Shown: positions 1-7,737 of the stretch, piece by piece
How positions within the stretch are numbered: position 1 is the first letter of the stretch
Layout of the letters: every line of letters starts with the position of its first letter
From: Beverwykella pulmonaria
Lineage: Eukaryota; Ascomycota; Dothideomycetes; Pleosporales; Melanommataceae
Length of the DNA stretch: 14,161 nucleotides
NCBI GenBank assembly: GCA_001599595.1
Contig: BCHH01000004.1
Span: 1,819,522-1,833,682, forward strand
Reading direction: 5' to 3'
Position numbers and translations under genes: made by a program
The notes under the pieces: generated by a model
Seen by the model: only the letters and a program-made list of their open reading frames with translations
The model's database searches: none
Told to the model about the DNA's origin: nothing

Positions 1-1
1 A

Positions 2-305
2 TATTTATGCCTGTGCGGATCGCTCGCTTAATCCACCCAGTCCTCCTTCTGAGTCATTGTTATATACCGTGCAATCCACTGTAATACCAACACTAAGAAT
101 CCAAAATTAATAAACCCACATTAGAATAATTCTGCTTGTACTAGCTAAGTCTAGAGTAGTTATAACAAAGCTGCAGAACTATTTACTAGTTACCTATACG
201 TCTTCTGTCTTAACTGCAGTTTTGCACTTTAACACCTAACAACTAGCAGTATTAGTAATAAACATCTTATTAACTATATAAATACAAAGACCTGTAACTG
301 TACAG
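2..305 (+). pseudogene. hAT transposase, N-terminal part with BED-like zinc finger (decayed)
   Basis: Frame 2 of this stretch continues exactly into the transposase frame at 9217 once Gypsy-A and one TACAG copy are removed. The reading has a finger-like pattern: Cys at 206-208 and 215-217, His at 263-265 and Tyr at 275-277, where TAT would come from CAT. This gives C-x2-C-x15-H-x3-H, as in the BED fingers that usually begin hAT transposases and bind the element ends. In-frame stops (for example TAA near 32 and TGA near 53) fit C-to-T change of CAA and CGA. No ATG in this frame is seen, so the start lies further left or is lost. The frame link to the hAT catalytic part is seen; the BED label is an inference from spacing. 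Confidence 0.6.
301..305. repeat. Target-site duplication TACAG (left copy of Gypsy-A)
   Basis: TACAG directly precedes the LTR start at 306 and recurs directly after the other LTR at 9216-9220. Five-base duplications are normal for Gypsy integrases. It falls inside the hAT-1 transposase coding frame. Confidence 0.93.
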
Positions 306-516
306 TGTAAGGCAGATGGGTTATCTCGCACTAAATAGGGTTGAGAGTAGGGTTGGAGGTAGATAGGAGTGTATTGTAAGAGAGACGAATCGCTGCCAAG
401 CCACATTGGCAGCGGGGGAACACTAATAGGCTACATCACATGACATCACAGCCATATCGCCTCCGTACAGGCCTGGTACCAGCCTTACGACATGTACAGG
501 CAAAACCAGCCTTACA
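306..516 (-). repeat. 3' LTR of Gypsy-A
   Basis: The LTR is bounded by TGTAAGGC and GCCTTACA, a perfect 8-bp inverted pair with the canonical TG...CA ends. It differs from the other LTR at three sites that I can see, all transitions (A/G near 333, T/C near 474, A/G near 508), so about 98.6% identical. It holds a perfect 8-bp stem (392-399 with 406-413, 6-base loop). It also has two copies of ACCAGCCTTAC (478-488 and 506-516), the second forming the end. It is far less decayed than the interior. Confidence 0.95.
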
Positions 517-863
517 GTATCCCCCTTCACAATCCAAACGTCCCGTGAGGAAAACAAAGACAGATATCGTCCAGCTCCATTCCTTCACGACGTATCAGCA
601 CTCCAACCAATCTACCACCACTCATCCTGTTTACTTTTAGGACCTTTCGTGCTCTACAACAGTAATCCCAACCGTCACACGGTCCTTTAGGAAGAATCAG
701 GGACAATTGTCCTAACGTGAGCCACTCTGGCCCACCATAAGCCATTCTAACCCAGAATAGCCCACCCCGTACTGGCAACTTTTACTGGTGAAGGTGAAAG
801 AAACCAACACAGTAAGAAGGGTAAAAGAGGTGACGACAACAAGAGACAATCGTGAGTCACTAT
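517..863. other. Non-coding stretch between 3' LTR and antisense-gene promoter
   Basis: No convincing gene is seen. The short frames on both strands show no domain and overlap the polypurine tract. The stretch keeps many CA and TG steps, unlike pol. It contains loosely repeated motifs around 719-765, variants of GCCAYTCTRRCCCA, with a further related GGCCCATTCTAG near 986-997. It probably serves as the upstream region of the antisense gene. Confidence 0.4.
520..528 (-). promoter_or_regulatory. Polypurine tract of Gypsy-A
   Basis: On the minus strand the bases next to the 3' LTR read GAAGGGGGATAC then TGTAAGGC. A purine run placed just inside the 3' LTR is the standard primer for plus-strand DNA synthesis, and its position confirms the element's orientation. 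Confidence 0.75.
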
Positions 864-898
864 CCAATCTCCCATCAGCCAGGTTGGGTATATATATA
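864..898 (+). promoter_or_regulatory. Promoter of the antisense gene: CCAAT box and TATA box
   Basis: CCAAT is at 864-868 and TATATATATA at 889-898, inside the 14-bp palindrome GGTATATATATACC. Downstream follows a pyrimidine-rich stretch (about 899-930) typical of fungal transcription starts, then a likely 5' UTR intron at 973-1035. That intron has a GTGAGT donor, a perfect TACTAAC branch at 1008-1014 and CAG at 1033-1035. The translation start is at 1080. The arrangement is coherent for a plus-strand pol II gene independent of the LTR promoter. Confidence 0.6.
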
Positions 899-1079
899 CC
901 TCTCCCTGCTACCGTCCTTCCTTCCTCTAACAACCACTTTAACCTTCAACTCAGCCTTCTAAGAAAATTAGGGTGAGTACAGGCTGGCCCATTCTAGCGC
1001 AGTCTAGTACTAACAAAGTTTATCTGGCGCAACAGATACTACTCCACCTTCATCTACCACCATTAACCTTTGCATAACC

Positions 1080-2057
1080 ATGCTGTTAATTAAGGATAAT
1101 TGCATTGCGTCTGCTAAGGCCAACAAACGCACTAATAACCCTTGCGTGCGTTGCGTTAACAAGATGGCGCGTGATGGGATCTAGGAGCAGTTGGGGGGGT
1201 GCTACCTGCTAACTAACAATACTCTGCGTTGTGGCATGGAGGAGGAAGGTATTAAGTACACAAAATGTGCTTACTGCCTTTAGTTAGGTGAAAAGTGCTT
1301 TAAGGTAAGCATCAGGACCTGACCTAATCTAACCCAGACTCATTGACACTATGTAGCTTCTAACTAGTTATGAGAAGAAACGCACAGAGCTTAAGGCTGC
1401 TGTGCGAGCTGCTCTAACCTGAAATAAGGAAGATGACCACAGCTAGCAGGCTGTCAGCCAGGAGGCACTTAAGAAACATGCTTCCAATATCATCAAGTTT
1501 CTTTAGGCGTAAGTTAGCTTGTTCTGTCCTTCTCTAGCTTTAACTAATACTAAAGATTGTGTAGCAACAGTAAAATCCTATACAATAACTACCTTTACGC
1601 CCACAGCAGTGTATTAGGCAAGATTGGCGAAACTAGGGTCTGCTTTGAAAAGCGTGCCTGTAGTAAGGCTGACAGGGCTAAGGCTGAGGCAAAAAAGCGT
1701 AGGTTGGAGGAGGTTAACTCTGATAACAAAGATATAGAGTGAACTCTGTCTAAGAGGGTAAGTACATCTCCCTCTAACCTATCCTGGCTCTAATTGTCTG
1801 CATAGAAGAAGTATAGTATTAAGGGTGTTCGCGTTAGCGACACTAAGCGTGCTTGTTGCGAGGCTGAGGCTGCTCAGGCTGAGCGTGCCCGCAAGCGTGC
1901 TGCTGATGATGAGAAAGCTTTAAACATCTGCAATAAGTTGGTCTGCAATCGCACTGCTGCAGAGAAGAGATAGTTGACTGCTTTTAACAAGAGACGTGCT
2001 TGCGAGGAGGCCGCCATAGCTAGTGAGGATCCTTTAGCGTTTGCTTATTTAGTGTGA
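1080..2057 (+). pseudogene. Antisense spliced accessory gene: Cys-rich protein with basic Ala/Glu/Arg tail, family unknown
   Basis: ATG at 1080 opens a reading of 271 codons over four exons: 1080-1304, 1357-1508, 1571-1757 and 1806-2057. Introns 1305-1356 (GTAAGC..TAG), 1509-1570 (GTAAGT..CAG) and 1758-1805 (GTAAGT..TAG) join in phases 0, 2 and 0 without conflict, which supports a real gene. Cys occur at residues 8, 22, 25, 41, 51, 63, 66 and 73. The pattern C-x2-C ... C-x2-C-x6-C suggests metal binding. The C-terminal half is rich in Ala, Glu, Lys and Arg (for example QAERARKRAADDEKA) and may form a basic coiled coil. Seven internal stops (TAG 1182, 1281, 1444, 1504, 1971; TGA 1420, 1740) all fit one transition from CAG, CGA or TGG. 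It lies inside Gypsy-A, opposite to gag-pol, next to the 3' LTR. A captured host gene or a retroelement regulator are both possible; I assign no function. Confidence 0.72.
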
Positions 2058-2428
2058 TCCCTTCTGCGTTAATCTAACGTTCTCTGGCACCCCTGTGCAC
2101 AGATGGACTAGGTTTGCTAATATTATTAGAGGCATATACCCTAGACAGTTCTTTATAGTTTAATTTTGTAGATTTAATTTCAGGATAAGTTCCTTTAGGT
2201 AGCAATAATACAGTCTGCCTGTAACTTGCATCTGTTGGAACCTTTGTAATTTAATTAACATCTATAAGGTCTATTCATGGGTAATATGTAATCTGTTTGT
2301 AGGTAATCTGTGTTATTCTAGATTATTCTAAGCCTTTCTAGGCTAGAAAATTCTACAGGAAGTACTTGTTAACAAAGGTGCGGCAGAAGTAACTGTTCTC
2401 TGTTCCTCTAAGTATTATCCCCCTCCTT
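2058..2428. other. Intergenic stretch between convergent pol and antisense gene
   Basis: This A+T-rich stretch of 371 bp separates the stop of the plus-strand spliced gene (2055-2057) from the stop of minus-strand pol (2429-2431). It would hold both 3' untranslated regions. It includes a small palindrome (TTTCTAG-G-CTAGAAA, 2335-2349) and a partial duplication of GTAATCTGT near 2287-2310. I see no gene in it. Confidence 0.5.
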
Positions 2429-4472
2429 TTAATTAGTTTGTCCCAAACTGGCCTTCTTCGCCCTTCTTCCCGCTATTCCGCGCCTTTTCTAGAATTCTTT
2501 AAGGGCGTTAGCACTAATGTTTAGCCCTAGTTCCTAAGAGTTCTCTTCTAGTAAATACCCTTCCTATTAGACAAGATATTCCTAATTTCCTACTAAATTC
2601 TTCCTTTAGTCAAGAATTTTGTCTATATAGTAGACGTTGTTGCTAAGAGTACGCAATGTGTCCTTAATTGGTTCTAATTAACTTGGAATTGAACCTCTTT
2701 GCTTGTATAGTTCTAGAAGTGAAACATAGAAGACTAGATGTGCCCTTCCTAGTTTGGGCAGAGACACTTAATATGCCTGTGCACTAACCTAGGCTAGAAC
2801 AGTTCTAGGTCCTAAAAACTTCTAGTCTAGCTTCTTCTTTAGTCTTGTTAACTTCAAATGCTAATTAGATATAAGCACCTTGTCTCCTATGTGTAGTGAT
2901 AGGTGTTTCTGTTTCTTATTAGCATACTGTTTCTAATACTTGTTTACAGCAGCAATCTTCTTGCAGCATTCTGCCTGCAAAGCAAGTACAGTTGCTGCAA
3001 CTCTGTTCACTATGTGTAATTCTCCCTTGCCCAGGGGCTGTCTAGGCCAATCTGGCGCTCTTAGACCTGCTCTGTAGTAGGCTTTGAACAGTGTAATTGT
3101 TGTAGTTGCGTGGACACTATTGTTGTACGCAAATTCTGCAATTGGTAACCACATTGCCTAATTGTCTTGCTCCAGACAGCAGAAACAGCGTAAATACTGC
3201 TCTAGTGTTTGATTCTGTTGTTCTGTCTGGCTGTCTGTCTCTAGATGGTAGGCAGATGAGAGTATCTGGCGAGAATCTAGGTAATAACAAAAGCTGTCCT
3301 AGTACTTTAAGCTTATTATTAGACCTCTGTCTAATATAATGTTCTTTGGAGTCCTATAAAGTTGGATAATCTCTTGCAACTAAACTTAAGCTAGCTCTAG
3401 TGCGTCCTAGTTGCTTCTTGCAGGGATGTAGTGAGCTATTTTAGTTAAATAGTCCACCACCACAAGGATGCTATTGTAGACCTGTCCTATGTATTTGCAT
3501 AGAGGTAGTTCTGTTATAAAATCTATTGTAACATCCTGCCAAGGTCTAGTTAGGACTAGCAATAGGTTGAGTAGTCTGTAAGGGTAGTGTTAAGGAGCCA
3601 CTAAACATTAACACTTCAAACAGTTGTTGCAGTAGTCTTCTACATCTTTTTGTACCCCCTTCTAGTAGTATTGGCGCAGGATCTTCTCTAGCGTCTTCTT
3701 TACACTAAAGTGTCCTGCTATTAGACTGTTGTGGCACTCCTAAAATGCCTTTGCCTTCTTGTAATTAGTAGTAAGGATCTTCGCTCCTTTCTGTGCTTAT
3801 TTGGACTCTTCTAGGCTATTTTGTAGCGTATTAATGTCTTGTAATTTAGAAGGCTCTGCATTAGAGTTGTTAGACTTAGAGGAGCTTAAGGTGTTGTTAG
3901 GTTTATTAAATAGTTCCTTATCCTTGTTGTCCACTTCCTTATCTACTAGTTCCTCTCTAATGTCCATGTCTAGGGATAGCTTCCTTGGTTGTCTAAGAAT
4001 TAGTAGAAGTCCTGTTGCGTGCTTTACTAGTCCTTTTAACCGCGTAATCACACTAATTACTACCCCTTCTTTAAGGGTCTTCTAACTTAGAAGGGCTTGC
4101 ATGTGCTCTGCATAGGCCACGTTGCCTTTCTATAATAGGTTCTAAGCCTCCTTTATATAGTCTAGCTGTCTTGACAGTCTATTGGCTAGGTTTGTCTTCC
4201 CTAGGTGATAAGTAATTGCAAAGCTGTACTCTAACATCCTTTTGTAGGCATAGACTTGACAATAGTTTAAGGTCTTTGTGTCTATAAACTAATAAAGGTT
4301 GTTGTAGTCTGTAAAGAGTTTAAATAGCATCCCTTGTAGATAATGCTGCTAATATGCTAGACTTTTGTTAATTGCAAGCAACTCCTTGTTGTAGGTATTG
4401 TAATTATACTTAGCTTTAGACATCTTTTGTAAAAAGAAACCAATAGGCTGCTACTGTAGACCTTAGGCTTAA

Positions 4473-4480
4473 TCTAGGAC
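4473..4480. repeat. Target-site duplication TCTAGGAC (left of hAT-NA copy 1)
   Basis: This eight-base repeat abuts the left terminal inverted repeat and recurs at 6030-6037. It lies within the RNase H coding part of pol. Confidence 0.9.
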
Positions 4481-4492
4481 TAGGCTGGCGAA

Positions 4493-4645
4493 TGGGTAGG
4501 GGTTGGGTTAGCTTGGGTTAGCTTATATAATAAACCCAACCCAACCCCACTCCTACCCAGACTAAAATGCTATGGCTTGGGTTGGGTTGGGTTTATATAA
4601 TACTAAGATTGGGTTGGGTTGGGTCAATTTGCTTNGGTTGCCTTG
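4493..4645 (+). repeat. TTGGG-rich left subterminal region of hAT-NA, G-quadruplex capable
   Basis: The stretch 4493-4520 has four G-runs separated by loops of 2, 2 and 7 bases, which fits the G3+N1-7 quadruplex rule. Further GGGTT units follow, first as CCCAA (about 4530-4558) and then as GGGTT again (4577-4625). Alternating strands of the same motif also allow hairpins. Such repeats may be transposase-binding sites. Base 4635 is unresolved. Confidence 0.7.
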
Positions 4646-5091
4646 GGTCTTAGTAATTGTATTTATTGTTCTAAATATTAAAAATATCACGTTAGTATAG
4701 TGGTGTGACAGATCTACATAAGCTAAAGGATACAGCTAAGACTCTAAGAGTATATCTATATTAGCAATTAATCCACAATCTACTTAGTAAGTTGTTATAT
4801 TAGCATAGACACTGTCACGCTGCGTTGCTGCATAGTAGACAGAGTCTAAACAAATTTATTAACAAGAACAATTAAGCTGCAGGCTTTATATACACGTGCG
4901 CTTAGTGCACACAAGTAGATAGATTGTTAATCTAGCTAAAAAGCTAAAAGGTTAAACGCTATATTCTCAGCTGTACCCTTGGCTGTACAGCTTAGCTAAT
5001 ATAGCTCTATCACACGAGCACACGTGTATATAATGTAAGGCCACTGTTATAGTAACCACCGCAACACCTATTAAACAGTTCAAACCGTCCC

Positions 5092-5403
5092 CAAACAACC
5101 GCCTCAAACGACTGTCCCAAACAATCGTCCCAAACAACCGTCTCAAACAACTGTCTCAAACAACTGTCTTAAACGACCGCCTCAAATGACCGTCCTAAAC
5201 AATTGTCCTGAACAACTGTCTCAAACAACCATCTTAAACAACTGCCTTAAACAACTGTCCTGAACAACCGCCTTAAACAACTGTCCTAAACAACTGCCTC
5301 AAACAACTATCCTGAACAACCGCCTCAAACAACTGTCCTAAATGACTGCCTCAAACAACTGTCCTGAACAACCGCCTCAAACAACCATTCTAAATAACAG
5401 TCT
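5092..5403 (+). repeat. 13-bp minisatellite, left array, 24 units
   Basis: Twenty-four contiguous 13-bp units follow YRAACRAYYGYCY, with no indel; a partial 25th unit starts at 5404. Variation is almost wholly transition. In copy 2 the units are mostly TGAACGACCGTCC-like with two CpG sites; here the CpG sites are largely CA or TG, so this array is more decayed. Confidence 0.93.
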
Positions 5404-5471
5404 TAAACAGACTAATAAGATTTTAGCAACTTGCGCTAGCAGCAGTAGCTAAAATCCTATTAGTCTATTTA

Positions 5472-5705
5472 AGACAGTTGTTTAGGACAGTCATTCAAGA
5501 CAGTCGTTCAGGACAGTTGTTTGAGACAGTTGTTTAGGACAGTTGTTCAAGACAGTTGTTTAGGACAGTTATTTAAGACAGTTATTTAGGACAGTTATTT
5601 AAAGCAGTTGTTCAAGACAGTTGTTCAGGACAGTTGTTTGAGGCGGTTATTCAAGACAGTCATTTAGGACAATTGTTTAGGATGGTTGTTTGAGGCAGTT
5701 GTTCA
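5472..5705 (-). repeat. 13-bp minisatellite, right array, about 18 units, inverted
   Basis: These are units of the form RGACRGTYRTTYR, the reverse complement of the left array. The array is shorter than its partner (18 against 24 units), so the two arms have expanded or contracted independently. Confidence 0.9.
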
Positions 5706-5842
5706 GGGACAGTTTGATAGGTGTTGCAGTGGTTACTGTGACAGTATCCTTCAGCCATATCCTTCAGCTTTTGTAGATCTGTCACGCTATACATAGCTTA
5801 AATAGAATACAACAACTTAAATAGAATACAACAAAACTAAAG

Positions 5843-6020
5843 CAACCCAGTTGGGTATCCCCTACCCAACCCAACCCAAGCTTTGATCTAACCCAACCCA
5901 ACACTAGTACAACTAACCNAACCCAACCNAAACCTTATATAAGCTCACCCAACCCCTACCCAAGCTTAGGCCCCATACTAACCCAACCCCAACCCGTCGC
6001 TGGGTATACCCCCCCCATTC
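5843..6020 (-). repeat. CCCAA-rich right subterminal region of hAT-NA copy 1
   Basis: This is the mirror of the left end: the minus strand reads GGGTT repeatedly, with a run of C8 next to the terminal repeat. Bases 5919 and 5929 are unresolved; at the matching sites hAT-1 has C. Because hAT-NA keeps CA where hAT-1 has TA, this copy is the less RIP-affected of the two. Confidence 0.7.
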
Positions 6021-6029
6021 GCCAGCCTA

Positions 6030-6037
6030 TCTAGGAC
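6030..6037. repeat. Target-site duplication TCTAGGAC (right of hAT-NA copy 1)
   Basis: This is an exact match to 4473-4480, directly after the right terminal inverted repeat. The RNase H reading continues through one copy. Confidence 0.9.
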
Positions 6038-7737
6038 TAACTAGCTTAGTATGCTGCAGATTGCACTACTAGAGGCATTAACCTCTACCTTAGTTTTCCT
6101 ATTAGCTACAAAGTAGGCTAATATAGGAATATTAAGGAACGCGTTTTGGAGTTTCCTAAAAGCATCTTTGCCTTCTTAGCTAATATCTAGCCTTTGACTT
6201 TCTTCCCTTCTTTGCGCATGCCCACCCTAGGCTGCACCTAGCCCCTTCTAGGTTAGTTTGGTCAAGGGCAACGCAATGCAAGAGAAATTAGTAATAAACT
6301 GTCTATAATAGTTTATAAAACTAATAAAGACACAAATATCCTAAACAGTCTTAGGCAATAGCCACTCCTAGATTGTCTTAATCCTTAAGGTGTTAATTTT
6401 AACTCTCTCTAGGCAAACTATGTACCCTAGGTATTTAGTCTCCTACGTGTAAAATTTACATTTGCTTAGCTTTAAATAAAGCTTTGCTTTGCGCAATCTC
6501 TGTAATACCTCCTTAACGTAGAGTATATGTTCCTCTTCTGTGTTAGAAAAGACTAGAATGTTGTTAAGGTACACAATACACGTCACATTAACTAGCCTAA
6601 CTAGAGCCTAATTAATATACGCCTGGAATGCTGCTGGCGCGTTGGTAAGCCTAAATGGCATGACTATGTACTTAAAGTAACTGTATCTAGTCTAGAATAC
6701 AGTCTTCCACTCATCCCTAGACTTAATACAAATCCTATAATACGCGTTGCAGACATCTAGCTTTGTATACCACTTTGCTTTTGCAAGCCTCTCTAGAGAC
6801 TCTAAGATAAGCAGGAGTAGGTGATAATTTTTTATTGTAATTTTGTTTAAGCCTCTATAGTCTACACAGAGTCTTAATAACCTGTTCTTCTTCTTTGCAA
6901 AGAGAATTAGGGCCCCTGTAGACAACCTAGACTAGCATATCTATCCTCTCTACAAGTACTCCTCTACATACTTGCAGAGATACTCTAGTTTAACTGTGGA
7001 CAAATTGTACAGTAGCTAGTAAGGTGGACTAGTCCTAGGCTTAAGCTTAATTGCTAAGTCTTGCGGGCTATGTAATAGTAGTTCTAACGCTTTGTTAGTC
7101 TGTACTACATCTACATACTCTTTATACTCTAACCTAAGCTTAGGTTTAGCTATAAATAAAGGGTTCTTAGCAACTAAAGAGGTGATACTACAAACGTAGA
7201 CGTCTGTCTGTAGACTCTACATAGTTCTGCTAAACTTGTTTGCATCCTCTAGGGCTACTTTAGTGTACTTTAGCACACTATAGTCCTTTACGCCCCTAAA
7301 CAACATCTAACGCGTTTAGAAGTTTAGTTTTAGATTAAACTAATTAATCTAAGGCAACCCTAAGAATATTAGCAGTCCCTTTAGATCTGTTACTACAAAC
7401 AGTATCTGCTAGGTCTGTTTCCTGCCTTAGGAATCTACTATTAGCACGTCTGCTATAGTGTATCTGTAAACAGTGTAATCTAACCTGCTTAGTGCCTTTA
7501 CTTAAAGACTAGGGAGTGGTTTAATCAACAGCAACTAGTCCTTAGCAACCTCTGCTAATAGGACGTTTAGCTAAGCCCTACTGTCTACTACAGCCTTTAG
7601 ACTCTCTAACTCTCTAATTATTACTAATAATGTTAGGAATGTTAACTGCTTTAGGTACAACAGATCCCTTAAGCTCCCTAACTCCCTTTTGTTTAGCAAG
7701 GAGTTAATATAGGCTAGGAGGACAGAGCTTAGTCCTT

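Larger units (their letters stand above)
5043..5745. repeat. Foldback (giant inverted repeat) with 13-bp satellite arms
   Basis: The outer arms 5043-5076 and 5712-5745 pair over 30 of 34 bases, and all four mismatches are transitions. Inside them two arrays of a 13-bp unit run in opposite orientation (5092-5403 and about 5472-5705). The centre is a stem of 18 bases with one mismatch (5410-5427 with 5448-5465) and a 20-base loop. The single strand could therefore fold into one hairpin about 700 bases long. I find no coding capacity. Confidence 0.85.
4705..5785. repeat. Passenger unit inside hAT-NA bounded by GTGACAGATCTACA inverted repeats
   Basis: The left end GTGACAGATCTACA (4705-4718) is inverted exactly at 5772-5785. 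The pairing extends to 28 bp with two mismatches (4705-4732 with 5758-5785). Flanking GTATAG and CTATAC may extend it and could hide a TA target site, but the exact edges are uncertain. The same left half occurs in hAT-NA copy 2 from about 13546. hAT-1 lacks it at the corresponding right junction (about 11551). The left 335 bp include a small hairpin (AGCTGTAC / GTACAGCT near 4969-4992) and no gene. It may be an older non-autonomous transposon captured by hAT-NA. Confidence 0.65.
4481..6029. mobile_element. hAT-NA copy 1: non-autonomous hAT element inserted in Gypsy-A pol
   Basis: The element is 1549 bp with perfect 16-bp terminal inverted repeats TAGGCTGGCGAATGGG / CCCATTCGCCAGCCTA. TCTAGGAC stands at 4473-4480 and again at 6030-6037, an 8-bp target duplication as expected for the hAT superfamily. 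It has no transposase. Both ends carry TTGGG-rich subterminal repeats, and the right end matches hAT-1, so hAT-1-type transposase probably moved it. The centre is a passenger foldback unit (4705-5785). Insertion plus duplication is 1557 bp, a multiple of three, so pol resumes in the same frame beyond it, although hAT-NA itself would stop translation. Confidence 0.92.

Noticed and set aside
440..976. Short open frames on both strands just inside the 3' LTR
   Set aside because: They overlap each other and the polypurine tract, show no domain and no codon pattern, and sit upstream of a better supported TATA box and spliced gene.
3797..4085. Overlapping frames of 84 and 94 residues on opposite strands
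   Set aside because: The minus-strand one is a fragment of the pol linker between RNase H and integrase; the plus-strand one is its Leu/Ser-rich shadow.
4493..4625. Interstitial telomere or chromosome-fusion site
   Set aside because: The unit is mainly TTGGG rather than the usual fungal TTAGGG, it changes strand, and it repeats at the ends of every hAT copy next to a terminal repeat.
5034..5042. TGTAAGGCC resembling the LTR start of Gypsy-A, also near 13877
   Set aside because: Only about nine bases match and the following sequence is unrelated to the LTR; likely chance.
5092..5705. CRISPR-like array
   Set aside because: The 13-bp units are contiguous with no spacers, and the context is eukaryotic transposon DNA.
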